Assembly (NCBI GenBank): GCA_021292165.1
Contig: JAHFWL010001001.1
Span: 124,001-188,000 of the forward strand
Reading direction: 5' to 3'
DNA: 64,000 nt
Source of the DNA: Shinisaurus crocodilurus
Lineage: Eukaryota > Chordata > Lepidosauria > Squamata > Shinisauridae
Shown here: in pieces, positions 21,902 to 32,345 of the stretch
Position numbering within the stretch: position 1 is the first letter of the stretch
Layout of the letters: the number at the start of each line of letters is the position of its first letter
The notes under the pieces: generated by a model
The model's database searches: none
Told to the model about the DNA's origin: nothing
What the model saw: the letters and a program-made list of their open reading frames with translations, nothing else
Program-made: the position numbers and the translations under genes

Positions 21902-22435
21902 GTTCTTCCTATTTAGAACACACACACACCCAAATGGTCCTGTAGCAAGAAACAATCAATAAACAACTATTTAGATCCCATGGCAACATATTGCCTGCAT
22001 TTGCCTAAGGAAGGGTGTGCTGCTGGGGCCAGACCTGGGCAGGAGGTTTGATCAACTTTAAGCATTCATTAACCCTCTCCTGTTGAATCTTTCAGCATTA
22101 TTCTTAGTTGACGACGATAAAATATTTATTTCATTCATACCCCCCCGCCTCTTCACAAAAAGGGCACAAGGTGACTTGCATAAAAAACATAAATTTGCTC
22201 TGAAGTGTTTTCCAAAAGTCACATGATCGAGTAAAAGAGTGCTAGTCTGCAACTGTAGGGTTAATTCTCTTTTCCTCATAAGGTTAATTCTCTTTTCCTC
22301 TCAACCCACTCCACTTCCCTCACCTGTGTCTCTTTGACTTCACCTGGTAACACTTGGTCAGTGTGCATTTTGGTCCTTTTCATAAGATACTAGAAGAGCC
22401 CAGAGGTAAGTTCTCTTGGTTTATTTTATCACTCA

Positions 22436-22500
22436 GGGTGTTCTTGGATTGCAACTCCCATCATCCCCATCCAGCATAGCCAATGGTGAAGGATGACAGG
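22436..22500. mobile_element. Fragment of an X-type hAT foldback
   Basis: TTGGATTGCAACTCCCATC, then AGCATAGCCAATGGTGAAGG; inner arms only, ends lost. Confidence 0.4.
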
Positions 22501-22504
22501 ATGC

Positions 22505-22640
22505 AATTCCACGGATTCAATTTATTTAATTGAATGTAAAAAAAAAAGGTGGGCGGAGGGAGAATGTCATATGCAATATGTAGGAAGAACTACAATGGGC
22601 CTGAGAACAAGATTCCATACCCACAAATCAGCATTTCTTA
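22505..22640 (+). mobile_element. Penelope-like element fragment (GIY-YIG endonuclease relic)
   Basis: A reading frame gives SIYLIEC, a lysine-rich gap, then MQYVGRTTMGLRTRFHTHKS. The spacing of IYLI to QYVGRT followed by R..H..H is the GIY-YIG nuclease layout found at the C-terminus of Penelope-like retroelements. The poly-A/AAAG runs have disrupted it. The downstream text around 22,765 (ACTGATGAGGGCAGAAGCC) fits a Penelope 3' region. It is a dead fragment. Confidence 0.6.
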
Positions 22641-22928
22641 CTAAGAAAAAGAAAAAGAAAAAAAGAAGACCCCCCAAAACTAGAGCAACCTGTTGCAAGA
22701 CAATTTAACTCGGGCATTTTCATCTCCCAACTGCCATGCTTGGTATCCATTTAACATCCCAGCTACTGATGAGGGCAGAAGCCAAAACATTTAGCATTAA
22801 ATATGTTTTGAAATTACTCTGTTGTTAGTCTACCTATTTTTCTTAAATATTTTAAGTTAAGACTGACTGCACCCATAGTGGATCCAGAGGCTCCTTGTTG
22901 CTTTGCTGGTGTGCTCTGTACTATATAT

Positions 22929-22987
22929 ACACACACACACACCATGTGTGTGTGTGTGTGTGTGGAGAGAGAGAGAGAGAGAGAGAG
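22929..22987. repeat. (AC)n-CATG-(TG)n-(GA)n compound microsatellite
   Basis: AC and TG runs meet at CATG and can pair with each other as a hairpin; the TG run changes to about 11 GA units. Confidence 0.95.
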
Positions 22988-23154
22988 TTTGGTGCTAGAT
23001 GTACAGACAGTATTCTTAAAAAGAAATAAGACTGTTTCACAGTATTTCCTTTCTTTGAAACAATGTAAGTGCAGTTTTAATTTGTCCAAATTGTATACTA
23101 TTAATTGAATAATTTAAGGACCTCAAGGTACTATGCATGGTTCTCCCCCCCCCT

Positions 23155-23292
23155 TTTTTAAAAAATCCTCACAACAACCCTGTGAGGCAGGTTAGGCAGA
23201 GAGAGAGAGAGAGGTGTCCAAGGTCACCCAGGGAACTTCATGGCTAAGTGGAGATTTGAACCTGGATCTCTCCAGTCCTAGTTTGACACTCT
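23155..23292 (-). mobile_element. Old S-type SINE fragment (S11)
   Basis: Complement of the S body: TCCTCACAACAACCCTGTGA, GGTCACCCAGGGAACTTCAT and AACCTGGATCTCTCCAG. Diverged, with a GA run inserted. Confidence 0.6.
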
Positions 23293-23296
23293 ACTT

Positions 23297-23580
23297 AGGA
23301 AGCTGCCTTATACAGACTCCGACCCGTGGGTCCATCTAGCCTAGTACTGTCGACACTGACTGGCAGCAACGGCTCTCCAAGGTTTCAGGCAGGATTCTTT
23401 CCAAACCCTACCTGGAGGCCGGGATTGAACCTGGGACCTCCTGCATGCAAAGCAGGTGCTCTCTCACACTGAGCTCTGGTCCCTCCCTCCAGCACCTGGT
23501 ATTCCAAGGTGGTTCAGGCCCGACCCTGCTTAGCTTCTGAGATCAGACAAGATCAGGATGTTCAGTGTACTACTCGGCAC
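23297..23580 (-). mobile_element. Composite 5S rRNA-tRNA SINE
   Basis: On the minus strand a nearly full-length 5S rRNA copy (ATCTTGTCTGATCTCAGAAG, CTAAGCAGGGTCGGGCCTG, then TTGGAATACCAGGTGCTGG after a deletion of about 20 bp) is followed with no spacer by a tRNA-Ala-like head (AGAGCTCAGTGTGAGAGAGC, CTTTGCATGCAGGAGGTCCC) and the T-type body and tail (CTAGATGGACCCACGGGTC, TATAAGGCAGCTTCC). The other T copies here have no 5S part. It is either a dimeric SINE or a T element fused to a 5S pseudogene. Confidence 0.75.
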
Positions 23581-24257
23581 TTCCTCTGTACACAGCCTTT
23601 CTTCTGTTAAATGTTGATTTTAACATCTATTTCTAAAAGAAGTGTAGCCCTTTGCAGGAGACTGGGGAGAACAGGTGCCTGCTGTTTTCTTTGCGCCGCC
23701 GTTACTATGAATACTCTGGCAAAAGGAAGGCTGTTGCTTGGTTCCAGCGGAATGTGTGTGTGTGCAGAGTTTCACCCTCCTATTTGACTAGGGAAGGGGA
23801 ATGCTTTACTGATAGGACCACAACACGAGGAAGTGTTGCATGCCACAAGTGTGTGGCAAGATAAGATAAGGGAACTCCAGGAAGGGAAGAAGCCAGCATC
23901 TGACTGCAGCAGCTGATGGATTGTTTGTGTGTCCTGACAGATCAAAACAGGAACACAGCTTCACGCTTCTCCCCTGTTGAAACACCCCTAGATAAACCAC
24001 CGCGAAACTCAGATTCTCTAGACAGGTTGCCTTGTCGTCGTCCCCCGCCCGCCCGCAAAAAATAAATAAATCTGTCTTATCACAATGTTGCTCAGAAGCA
24101 CAGACAGGCAAGCTCCTTGTCCTTGTTCAGGCAGATGTCCACGTTTAGATGGTATAATTTCTTATTTCTAGTTTGGGGATCTTTTTGTGAGCAAAGTAGC
24201 TTTTAAAAAGTGCTGTGCTTGGATGCAAAGGTAGGAGGAGAGAAGAATAATGTGCAT

Positions 24258-24925
24258 CAGAAGCACTGTTAGGCGGCAGCCCACTAGGGTTGGAGGCCCA
24301 AATCTTTGAGAGGCCATCTGCCCCACCACCCTGCTGTCCGTACGTACTTACTTCCTTATTTATTTATTATATTTATACCCCGCCTTTTTTCCTGCAAGAA
24401 ACCCAAGGCGGCTTACATACTCCTCCTCCTCCTCCTCCTCTCTATTTTATCCTCACAACAACCCTGTGAGGTAGGTGAGGCTGAGAGTCAGTGACTGGCC
24501 CAAAGCCACCCAGTGAGCTTCATGGCCGAGCGGGGACTTGAACCCGGATCTCCTGAGTCCCAGTCCAACACCCTCACCACTACGCCACACTGGCTGAAAT
24601 AAAGGGGCAAGGGCCCTGGTGATCTCTGCTAAATCTGCTCCCCCTGGATGAGCTGGCTTTTGGCTCACATGTGCTTCACCTCCTGCTGCCCCCGCCCAAT
24701 CTTTCTGTTGTTTTTTTCCTGTAATCAAATGCCCTTCTCTCCCCTGTCCATACATCCTATTTTACAAATGGGGGTGTTCTTAGGAGACAGGGTCCTTTAA
24801 AGACACACGCTCAACAGAGAGACTTTAGAGCATCTGTAAATTAGCATATGCAAATTTGTGCTTCTTTTTTTTGTTGTCCAGTGGGCCTGAGCTCTGGATC
24901 TTTTTGGTACCCAGCACCACCCCTG
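24258..24925 (+). mobile_element. hAT element, family B (B2), split by a SINE
   Basis: Ends CAGAAGCACTGTTAGGCGG and AGCACCACCCCTG, flanked by ATGTGCAT and CTGTGCAT (7 of 8 bases). An S-type SINE (24,354-24,595) sits inside. Confidence 0.88.
24354..24595 (-). mobile_element. tRNA-derived SINE, Sauria-like (S2)
   Basis: Full reverse copy from the ATTT-repeat tail and TATACCCCGCC through TCCTCACAACAACCCTGTGA to the tRNA-like head (AACCCGGATCTCC, CTCACCACTACGCCACACTG), with a (CTC)n run at 24,421. Confidence 0.85.
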
Positions 24926-25762
24926 CTGTGCATGCAAAACAATAGGGAAAAATTGAGATACCAGCAATTGGATCTCTCCCCTGCTAGAAGATGGGCCCCC
25001 TTGAGTTCTCACACTTGTCTGTGGTGAGCTGTGTTCCTTCACTGATTAGATTGAAGTGGCCAGTCGCCAGTCTGTGCACCTGATCTGGCCCCTGAAACAA
25101 TTTGATCTGGCTCCAGCAGCCCTATTCAATTTTATATAGATTGATTTACCGGATTCCTCTCCTTCCTCCAAGAAGCCCGATGTAGGGGCATGCGCTGGTT
25201 TTGGAACGACTGAAAAATGTTAGCGAACGGGCCCATCTGGTTCCAGAACTAATGCATGAATTCATTCCATCCCTTTTCTGCATTAATCTGCTAATTGTTT
25301 TTAAGTTGTTTTTTTAATTTAAAGTATTTAAATACGTCTTTTGCCCCCTTAGGTTTGCTTGCTTAACTTCTTTCTTTTTTTCTTTTTTCTTTTTTGTACT
25401 TATACAAACCTCAGGGCTTCCTTGAGCATACCAATCCCTCTTGTTTCTCAGTAGCCCCTTTTTGCCTCCACTCTGGTCGGCACCCACCGCTTGCGTTCGC
25501 TGTTAGAGGGAGCTGCAAGAAAGAGAAAACAAGGGCAAGGAGAATTGGCTTTGCACCAGATTTTCAGGGGTCCCCATCTCCCCTTCAGAGAACTTATCCA
25601 TCTCCCTCTAGGGACCTGTGCTTTGCACTAATCTGAAATCAGTGGGTGGTGGGTGTACCCATGTTCAAAAGCACACTTCCCTATTCCAGGGGTGAGTCTG
25701 CAGTTAACCGCAATGCGGAGCCAAGCCTTTTTCCTGACTTTTTCCTTAATCTGAGTCGTCCA

Positions 25763-26100
25763 CATTGACTGGGTTCAGACAACATGATAACCTACACTCA
25801 AGGGTTGAGTATGGGTTGAGTGTGGGTTGTCATTGATCTGTGGGTTGCTGCTGAAATGTGGGTTTTCGTGTAGTCTGAACCCAGCTGTGCTAATAAGCTT
25901 TTGTTAACCACAAACAACCCATGAAGAGAACCCATGGTTTCTTGCTGGGTTGTGAACTGTGGGTTGTTCATCATGGTTTGCTATCTTGGCTGGGTTCAAA
26001 CAACAAGATAACCCACATTTCAACAGCAACCCATGGTTCAATGACAACCCACACTCAGCCCTTGAGTGTGGGTTATCATGTTTTCTGAACGCAGTCATTA
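25763..26100. mobile_element. Foldback DNA element, family F (F1)
   Basis: Ends GACTGGGTTCAGACAACATG and its complement (TTTTCTGAACGCAGTC). It is built largely from AACCCACACTCAA, CTTGAGTGTGGGTT and CAACCCATG words, so it can fold at several nested levels. Complete relatives are at 29.0, 38.4 and 45.9 kb. Confidence 0.7.
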
Positions 26101-26159
26101 TGTTTAACAACAGAGCTCACTATCGTAATAGATAAGTGTGCCTCATAGAAATATGGCTT

Positions 26160-26247
26160 CTAATATTTCAAAATTAATGCTGCCTTCTTCTTTTTCCTCT
26201 CCCCATCCTGGGTGCCATATCTTAAGAAGGACATTGACAAACTAGAG
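26160..26247. other. Unassigned short spacer
   Basis: AT- and CT-rich sequence between F1 and A5 in which I see nothing specific. Confidence 0.4.
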
Positions 26248-26375
26248 CAGTGTTCTCCAGCCTTGGGTCCCCAGATGTTTTTTGGCCTACAACTCCCAGC
26301 ATGCCCCATGCTGGCTGGGGCATGCTGGCAGTTGTAGGCCAAAAACATCTGGGGACCCAAGGTTGGAGAACACTG
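26248..26375. mobile_element. hAT foldback family A (A5)
   Basis: 128-bp hairpin flanked by a perfect 8-bp duplication AACTAGAG (26,240-26,247 and 26,376-26,383). The loop is shortened by about 10 bp. Confidence 0.95.
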
Positions 26376-26384
26376 AACTAGAGC

Positions 26385-26818
26385 ATGTCTGGAGGAAAGG
26401 CAACCAGGATGAGGAGGGATCCAGAAACCAAGTCAAGAGGGACGGTTGAAAGAGCTGGGTATGTTTAACCTGGAGGAGAAGAGATTAAGGGGAACATGAC
26501 AGCAGGCTTCACATTTCTGACGGACTGTCATGCAGAAGACGAAGCAGGACTAGAATCAAAGGGTGGAAAACTGCAGGAAAGCAGATCTTGGGAGAAACAT
26601 TAGGAGAAACATCCTAACAGTAAGAGCTGCTTGACAGTGGACCAGACTGCCTCAGGAGGTGGCGGGCTCTCCATCGCTGGGGGTACTTAAGCAGAAGATG
26701 GGGGGGGGTTATCATGGATGCTGGAGCAGTTGCATCCTGCATTGAGCAAGAGGTTAGAACAGATGACCTTCAGGATGCCCTCCAGCTCTTAACTTTCTGT
26801 GATATTCTTATGTTTCTC
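26385..26818 (+). mobile_element. CR1-like LINE 3' fragment (K4)
   Basis: Decayed ORF2 end (GAAAGAGCTGGGTATGTTTA, ACCTGGAGGAGAAGAGATTA, the GLFSLEKRRL-type thumb motif), then GGCGGGCTCTCCATCGCTGG and a 3' UTR ending TCCAGCTCTTAACTTTCTG and ATATTCTTATG. Several frameshifts. Confidence 0.7.
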
Positions 26819-27158
26819 CCATGCTGGGGAACCCTAACAAGGAACCGATTTCCTTTACTTCCCAGGCCCCAACCCCGCCGGCTGTCTTGAGAATGGGTTG
26901 CAGACAGTGGTATCTTGTGGACACTTCCTGTCTAAACAGGGTTCTTTTTTATTACAGGGCCTTTCCAATCCTGCTGCGGCAATTCCATTTATTCTTGCCA
27001 CAAGCTCCCCTGGCGTCTGTTCAGACAGCAGCAAGAGCAGCTTCAGTTGATGGGCAGGGAGAAAGGAAGGATGCTTCGTTTGCCCTGCAAACCAAGTGTG
27101 CATTGAGTTACGTGCATTCAGCTTGCCGGCAGCGTTTTCTTTCTGCAATGGTATAGGA

Positions 27159-27715
27159 CAGGGCTCGAGAGCCTCAGGCCTGGGGCCAAATCCAGCCCGC
27201 CCAGAGTTCTAATCTGGCCTTCTGGGGTTCCCTACATGGCCACGCCCCTTTCCCCCAACCACTGATTGGTGGGTGGGCTCCCTGGCTTTTGTTCATTTTT
27301 CCGCAGTGGAGGCGGGTGACTCCTATGTCAGTGGGGCCCCTTATCCTTTGCATCCTTTTGCTTGAGCTTTATTAGCAGCTATCCATGGTGCTCCATGGTG
27401 GCGACCCTATTTCGGGGGTGGGGTTCAGCACCATGGCTAGCTCTTATAAAGCTCAAACGGAAAGCTGCAATGGATAAGGAGCCCCCCCTGACACAGGAGT
27501 CACCAGCCTCCTCTGTTTTCCCCACATTCTAAAAGGTTGAAATGCTTCCCTTAAAGCTTACTTATTGGCAGTATGAGCTTTAAGCTAAAATATGCTGGTA
27601 TTTTCGTCCCTGCCCCCCTTTTGCATTCAGCCCCGCCCATCACTGCAGTGCAGTCCCCCGAGAGCGTCTCTGAAATGGAATTTGGCCCTCGGGCTGAAAG
27701 AGCTTCTGCATCCCT
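27159..27715 (+). mobile_element. hAT-like family C (C4) with nested E element
   Basis: Ends CAGGGCTCGAGAGCCTCAGG and TTCTGCATCCCTG; flanks GTATAGGA and GTGTAGTA agree at 6 of 8. Foldback E2 (27,309-27,510) has inserted into the middle. Confidence 0.75.
27309..27510. mobile_element. Foldback element E (E2), complete
   Basis: Inverted ends GAGGCGGGTGACTCCTATGT and CACAGGAGTCACCAGCCTC. The arms continue through CCCCTTATCCTTTGCA/TGCAATGGATAAGG and AGCTATCCATGGTG/CACCATGGCTAGCT, so almost the whole 200 bp is stem. Class unassigned. Confidence 0.8.
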
Positions 27716-28082
27716 GGTGTAGTAGGACATTTTTGGCTGCTTGTGTTTTTTGACAATGGGGCTGACTGCCGCTATAAAAGCTAGGAACAGTGAGGAATTC
27801 AGTGGCGGTATGAGGGAGCACGGGGGCTGCACAGCACGTAATCGGGGGCCTGTGGATTGTGCACCCCAGTTTTAAAATGTTGTTCCACTGAGGTGATGGC
27901 GCATGAGTGACAGCAGAGCCCCGCGTATGCTGGATGGGAGATTTATAATCCTGTCTGTGCATAGAGGCCCATTATTCCACACACAGATCTTCCAGATCTC
28001 ACCCCCCTCTGCGCAGCGTGTCGGTTTGAAGCTGCCAGCCAGCTTGCCTGTAATCCGACTCCAGCTTCTAGCTTCCCCGGTC

Positions 28083-28555
28083 TGCAGACTAATCCAAGTA
28101 GCAAGGAAACACTCTGTAACACCACAGGTCTATTTCTACCTGTTTATTCACTTAGCAAGTAAAGTTCTACAGAGTATACATTTCCTAGTTACAGTCCATG
28201 TGCAGAGTACAATGCATAGCAAGCATTAATTCCAGTGGAGTAGGTTGAGCTTCACTCCACTTCAGCAAAGACATTACATTGTTGCAAAGTCCAGCAAGCG
28301 ATAGCCAGAAGAGAGAAAGAATAGAGAAAGCAGTCCTGCTCTTCTCTAAAATGGCTTCAGACAGATAAAAAAGTTAGCACGTCATCAGAACATACAAACC
28401 ATGTGACTAGCTCATAATGATCCCAGGGCCTAACTTTCCCATGAGAAAGAACACGGGAAAGTAGAAAGACACAACACACTTGTTTACCGCCATTCTGTTC
28501 CTCTCCAAGTGTAAACACTGTGCTACAGCTGGTCAATGTGATTCATATCACAACA
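28083..28555 (-). mobile_element. Probable solo LTR
   Basis: Read on the minus strand, a roughly 470-bp unit starts TGTTGTGATATGAATC and ends GTCTGCA, with AATAAA (28,143-28,148 on the complement) about 60 bp before the end. A pyrimidine-rich stretch and GTGGTGTTACAG follow, in the LTR-like order U3-R-U5. No primer-binding site, internal coding region or second LTR is adjacent. GGTC occurs next to both edges (one is offset by three bases), so the target duplication is uncertain. The assignment rests on layout, not on a recognised family. Confidence 0.5.
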
Positions 28556-29029
28556 TGAGGTCCTAAAGCTTTTGTTCTTCAGGGTTCAGCTCACTTCCCC
28601 GGGGTCTGTAGAAGTTAAATCTATGAGCATGGGGGTCTGTAGGTACCTCTTCTCTCTGATTTGCATGCAGGTAAACACCAGAGTGGTCGATTTGCATCAC
28701 ATTTCCATTTGCTAATTCAGTGGGTGCAGATGCACATTTAGAAGTAATGGCTATGATTTCAATGGAAATGCAATCCTTCTCCCTATAGTGGAGAAGACGG
28801 TGACCTGGTACAGGGCCAGCCCTACCATTAGGTAGGGTGACACAGCGGGCTCAGGCTGGCAGATGTAGGGGCAGGGGGCAGCCTCCCACCATTCCCCCCG
28901 AGTCCCCAAAGCTAGCCTCTCCCTGTGCACCCAAAAGCTAGCCTCCTGTCCTCAGGTGTGGTGGAAGATGCTGCCCCGTCACCACTGTTGAAGTAAGATT
29001 CAACCACCAGTCCAGTTGGATTCTATGAA

Positions 29030-29340
29030 TGGCTTCATACAACATAATAAATAACCCACACTCAACGGTTGAGTGTGGGTGGTTGTTGAACCGTGGGTTA
29101 TTGTGTTGTCTGAACCCAACTACGCTAACAAGCCATGGCTTGTTAACCATAAATATGAGCAACCCATGAAGAGAACCCATGGTTTGTAGTTGGGTTGTGA
29201 TAACAAACCATCGTTTGTTATCTCGGTTGGGTTCAGACAACACGATAACCCACATTTCAACAACAACCCATGGTTCAGTGACACCCCACATTCAACCCTT
29301 GAGTGTGGGTTATTGTACTGTCTGAACCCAGGTCCCAGTC
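29030..29340. mobile_element. Foldback DNA element, family F (F2)
   Basis: Right end is intact (GTACTGTCTGAACCCAG); the left end is worn (CTTCATACAACATAATAAAT). Internal CACACTCAACGGTTGAGTGT and GGTTGGGTTCAGACAACACG are as in F1 and F3. Confidence 0.7.
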
Positions 29341-29879
29341 ATTATGCAGAATCTCTGCTTCCGGCAGTAAAATGCCTTGGACCAGCCTGACCAGATGCCC
29401 ATGTGCCGGGCTGCTCAGTCTGCTGTCCAGGTGCTTCTAACAATTGACAGGCTACTTCAAGGCTCCCATGCTCCTTTTTTTAGGGTCCCTTATCTTTAAA
29501 CCAGACCTGGGTCAGGCAGCTTTTCAGATCAGAGGACTGTCCTCTGCAAACCAGGACACCTGGCCACCCTAGTGTGAAGTTGCGTTTCTCAGACTCCTGC
29601 GCCAGCAACAATATGTACCAGAATTCACTCTAGATGCCCAGGCATAAGGCCAACGAATGAATCACAAAGGAAGAGATCTTGGCACTGGTGGAGTTTTGCT
29701 CATCTGCTTCCTTCTTGGGGTTCTCCTAAAAAAAAATGTGATTGTACTTCCAAGAGCAGCAAATGGAAAGAAAAAGAAAATGTTGGAGATGCAGAAAGAA
29801 GGGAGCAGTGGTGCAACAAAGCAGGGGTAGGCATCAACCCCCAAATCAGGGCTTATCTTCTCTCTCAAATGAGTTCCAC

Positions 29880-30015
29880 CAGGGGTGGGGAATGTGTGGT
29901 CATCCAGATGTTTTGTGGACTGCAACACCCATCAGCCTTAGCCAGCATAGCCAGTGGTGAGGGTTGATGGGAGTTGCAGTCCAATATCTGGACGGCCACA
30001 TGTTCCCCATCCCTG
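29880..30015. mobile_element. hAT foldback family I
   Basis: 136-bp hairpin from CAGGGGTGGGGAATGTGTGG to ACATGTTCCCCATCCCTG, with flanks AGTTCCAC and AGTTACGC (6 of 8). The inner arms GGACTGCAACACCCATCAGC and TGATGGGAGTTGCAGTCC resemble those of families A and X. Confidence 0.8.
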
Positions 30016-30244
30016 AGTTACGCCATGCCCTTCACTTCGACTCTAGATCCTTTAGCACTGGACTCTTATCACAGGGCCACGCTCCTAGGCCCAATCCATG
30101 CCTAAGATTTTAACCAGGCCCTGCCTCGTGAATCTCAAGATATGGGATTTTGGAGATGTGGCAACACGAGTCACAATGGTATCATCCATTGACCTAGCTC
30201 CCCACACATACACACCCCTTTGTGGAACCATAGAGCTGAGTGTG

Positions 30245-30500
30245 GCGTTGCACACCAAGGGTGTGGAACCTCTGGCCCGCAGACCAGATGCAGCCCACGG
30301 GACCTCCCCATCTGATCCGACACTCCCTTCCTGGCCCCTCCCCCCCACCCAGCAATCAGGCTTGAAAAACACCTCCCATCGGAGCCAACCGCCACGTGTT
30401 GTGTGTGTGAATGAATAAATGAGAGGCAGTGAGGGTGGCCCTGCCCACCTTCTGCTTCAGCCCTGCCCACCACTGGCATGTGCCCTGCAGCTGGTTAGCC
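30245..30500 (+). mobile_element. C-related hAT-like element
   Basis: AAGGGTGTGGAACCTCTGGC and GATGCAGCCCACGGGACC start a unit resembling family C at its left end but with a different interior, ending in CCCTGCCCACC-rich sequence. Ends not resolved. Confidence 0.4.
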
Positions 30501-30705
30501 AGGAAGACACGCCAACCTTAGGCTGACAAAGGCACCCGTGGGCCATCCTAAAGTAGAGCATCAGAGAGCTGCCCAGTCTCTGCTTGAAGACCTCTGGTGA
30601 GGAACAGCCCATCCTCCCACTCGGCAGCAGTGGCTGGTGGCTCCAATGTCAGTGGGGTTGTGTATCCGCTCTGGGTTTCAGTCTGAATTTTAAAGGAGCT
30701 ATGCA

Positions 30706-31262
30706 ATATTTTTTTTTAATGTGAATTTCACCAAAACAAAGAAAATCATATAAAAGAAAAGAAAAATACAATTTTCTTAGAGAAATTAAAATGAATCACT
30801 TATTATGGGTGTGTGTGAAATGTATATCCGTAAGTATATATAAGTATGTAGTAATATAGCTATCAATAGAAACAGTTATACAGTACATAAGTTTCAGAAA
30901 AGGCGGACCAAATATCCACGTATTTATCCATCTGCAGGTGGCGTCTAAATACCACACATTTGAATATTGAAAGCATTGTTTGGACGTCAATCCATTGTGT
31001 TATAGGAAGTGGGTGTTTATCTTTCCAGTGTTGAAATATCAGTCTTTTAGCTGTCAAGAAGGTGCGGAAAATCCGCTTACATTGTCCTTGTGGTAAGTTC
31101 CATACAGCAGGTAAATAATTTAAAGAACGTGTGAATATTAAAGAGTAAATATTATTCTAATACTAAGTAAATTAGAACTTACTTCTAAATTACTTCTAAG
31201 TAGTAATTCTAATACTCAGTAAATATTAAAGAGTATTCTAATACTAAGTTTATCTGTACTAT
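30706..31262 (-). mobile_element. L1-like LINE ORF2 C-terminus and 3' end
   Basis: On the minus strand a frame ending near 30,900 reads LTAKRLIFQHWKDKHPLPIT, QWIDVQTMLSIFKCVVFR and MDKYVDIWSAF, the helical C-terminus typical of L1-clade ORF2. It is followed by a 3' UTR and A-rich end. The sister copy at 51,690-52,140 shares this part. Confidence 0.65.
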
Positions 31263-31299
31263 AACCTCAACCCTCAAAGAAGCAACCACTGGGCATAGC

Positions 31300-31485
31300 C
31301 AAAACAATGGAACCAACGACCTAGGGAGGTGGTGGGCCTCTCCCACTCTGGAGGCATTCAAGCTGCAGCTGGACAGCCATCTGTCAGGGATGCTTTGACT
31401 TGGATTCCTGCATTGAGCAGGGGGTTGGACTCGATGCACCTTATAGGCCCCTTCCATCTCTACTATTCTATGATTCTATGAAAAC
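31300..31485 (+). mobile_element. CR1 LINE 3' end (K5)
   Basis: Same layout as K1: GGGAGGTGGTGGGCCTCTCC, GAGCAGGGGGTTGGACTCGA and a tail ending CTATGATTCTATGA. Confidence 0.85.
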
Positions 31486-31665
31486 ATATGGGTAAAAGAA
31501 GCATTCACAGTATTACACCTCCAACAGTTAGCTGACTTAGCCAAACCCTTAAAAGTGTTATCCATGATGTCAACCCTATTTGGGGGATAGGGTTCAGAAC
31601 CATGGAAAGCTCCTTAAAAGTTCAGACTGAAACCCGGAGTGGATACACTGCCCCACTGCCTCTCA

Positions 31666-32270
31666 TTTTTAAAACTTTTTTATTTATATAAAGACAAAAA
31701 CAACACAAAACATATACCAATAGTTAACAATTAACAAAACTAAAATGGACTTCCGAATTTTTCTACAGCAAATACAAGTAACATAGTTTCTCTAGTTGAT
31801 AATCAAAAAGAAAAGTTCTCTTTTTTCTATTGTCACACATTTATCATTCTTCTTATTCTTTTTTCTATTGTCACACATTTATCCTCTTAAACCACAGATA
31901 AACAAATCATTTTTTTTTCTAAACCCTGCAAAAAGTCAATTAGAGGTTTCCTCCACTCAGCAGTAAATGTAGATGTTGTCTTTCCTCTAATTAATGACCT
32001 AAGTTTGGCCATCTCTGCCAGCTCCACCATCTTGACCAACCATTCTTCTGTTGTAGGCAATGCTGGAACTTTCCATTTTTCTGCATATAATAGTCTCGCT
32101 GCCGTTGCCATATATAAAAACAAAGTTCCATAACTTCTTTCCAACTGACTATCCATTATTCGCAAGAGAAAAGCCTCTGGTTTCAGTTGAATATTAATCT
32201 TTTTTTTAAAAAAAAATTGCATTAGTGAATGAATTTGTATCCAAAATCTGAGCCTCCGCTGCCTCTCGAT
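31666..32270 (-). mobile_element. L1-like LINE ORF2 C-terminus and 3' UTR
   Basis: The minus-strand frame shows WIQIHSLMQ, LYMATAARLLYAEKWK, PTTEEWLVKMVELAEMAK and LRSLIRGK, a recognisable L1-type ORF2 end (A-R-hydrophobic-A..WK, P-T..EEW, E-A-E-M-A-K). The downstream side is the A/T-rich 3' UTR (31,666-31,880). The 5' side is truncated. Different subfamily from the copy at 30.7 kb. Confidence 0.75.
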
Positions 32271-32345
32271 TAGGGTTGGGCAATTTGTGGCCCTCCGGAT
32301 GTTTTGGCCTAGAACTCCCAGCAGCCCTAAGCCAACATAGCCCAT
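32268..32345 (+). mobile_element. X-type hAT foldback, left half
   Basis: GGTTGGGCAATTTGTGGCCC, CTCCGGATGTTTTGGCC and ACTCCCAGCAGCCCTAAGCC; the right arm is missing. Confidence 0.5.

Larger units (their letters stand above)
30632..31663. mobile_element. Foldback element E split by LINE fragments (E5)
   Basis: The left arm of E (GGCTGGTGGCTCCAATGTCA, TTTCAGTCTGAATTTTAAAG) is at 30,632-30,705 and the right arm (CACCATGG-type, GTTCAGACTGAAACCCGG, TACACTGCCCCACTG) at 31,566-31,663. The roughly 860 bp between them hold an L1-like fragment and a CR1 end, which presumably inserted into E. Confidence 0.6.

Noticed and set aside
23480..23580. A functional 5S rRNA gene
   Set aside because: It lacks about 20 bp of the 3' domain and is fused to a tRNA-derived SINE head; a retroposon part or pseudogene fits better.
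24060..24075. Short (AATA)n and similar tracts as features
   Set aside because: Too short and common to be informative; only the longer microsatellites were listed.
25763..26100. CRISPR-like or satellite array, because of the regular AACCCA/TGGGTT words
   Set aside because: The repeats form one foldback unit with defined ends that recurs at several separate loci; there are no uniform spacers or tandem units.
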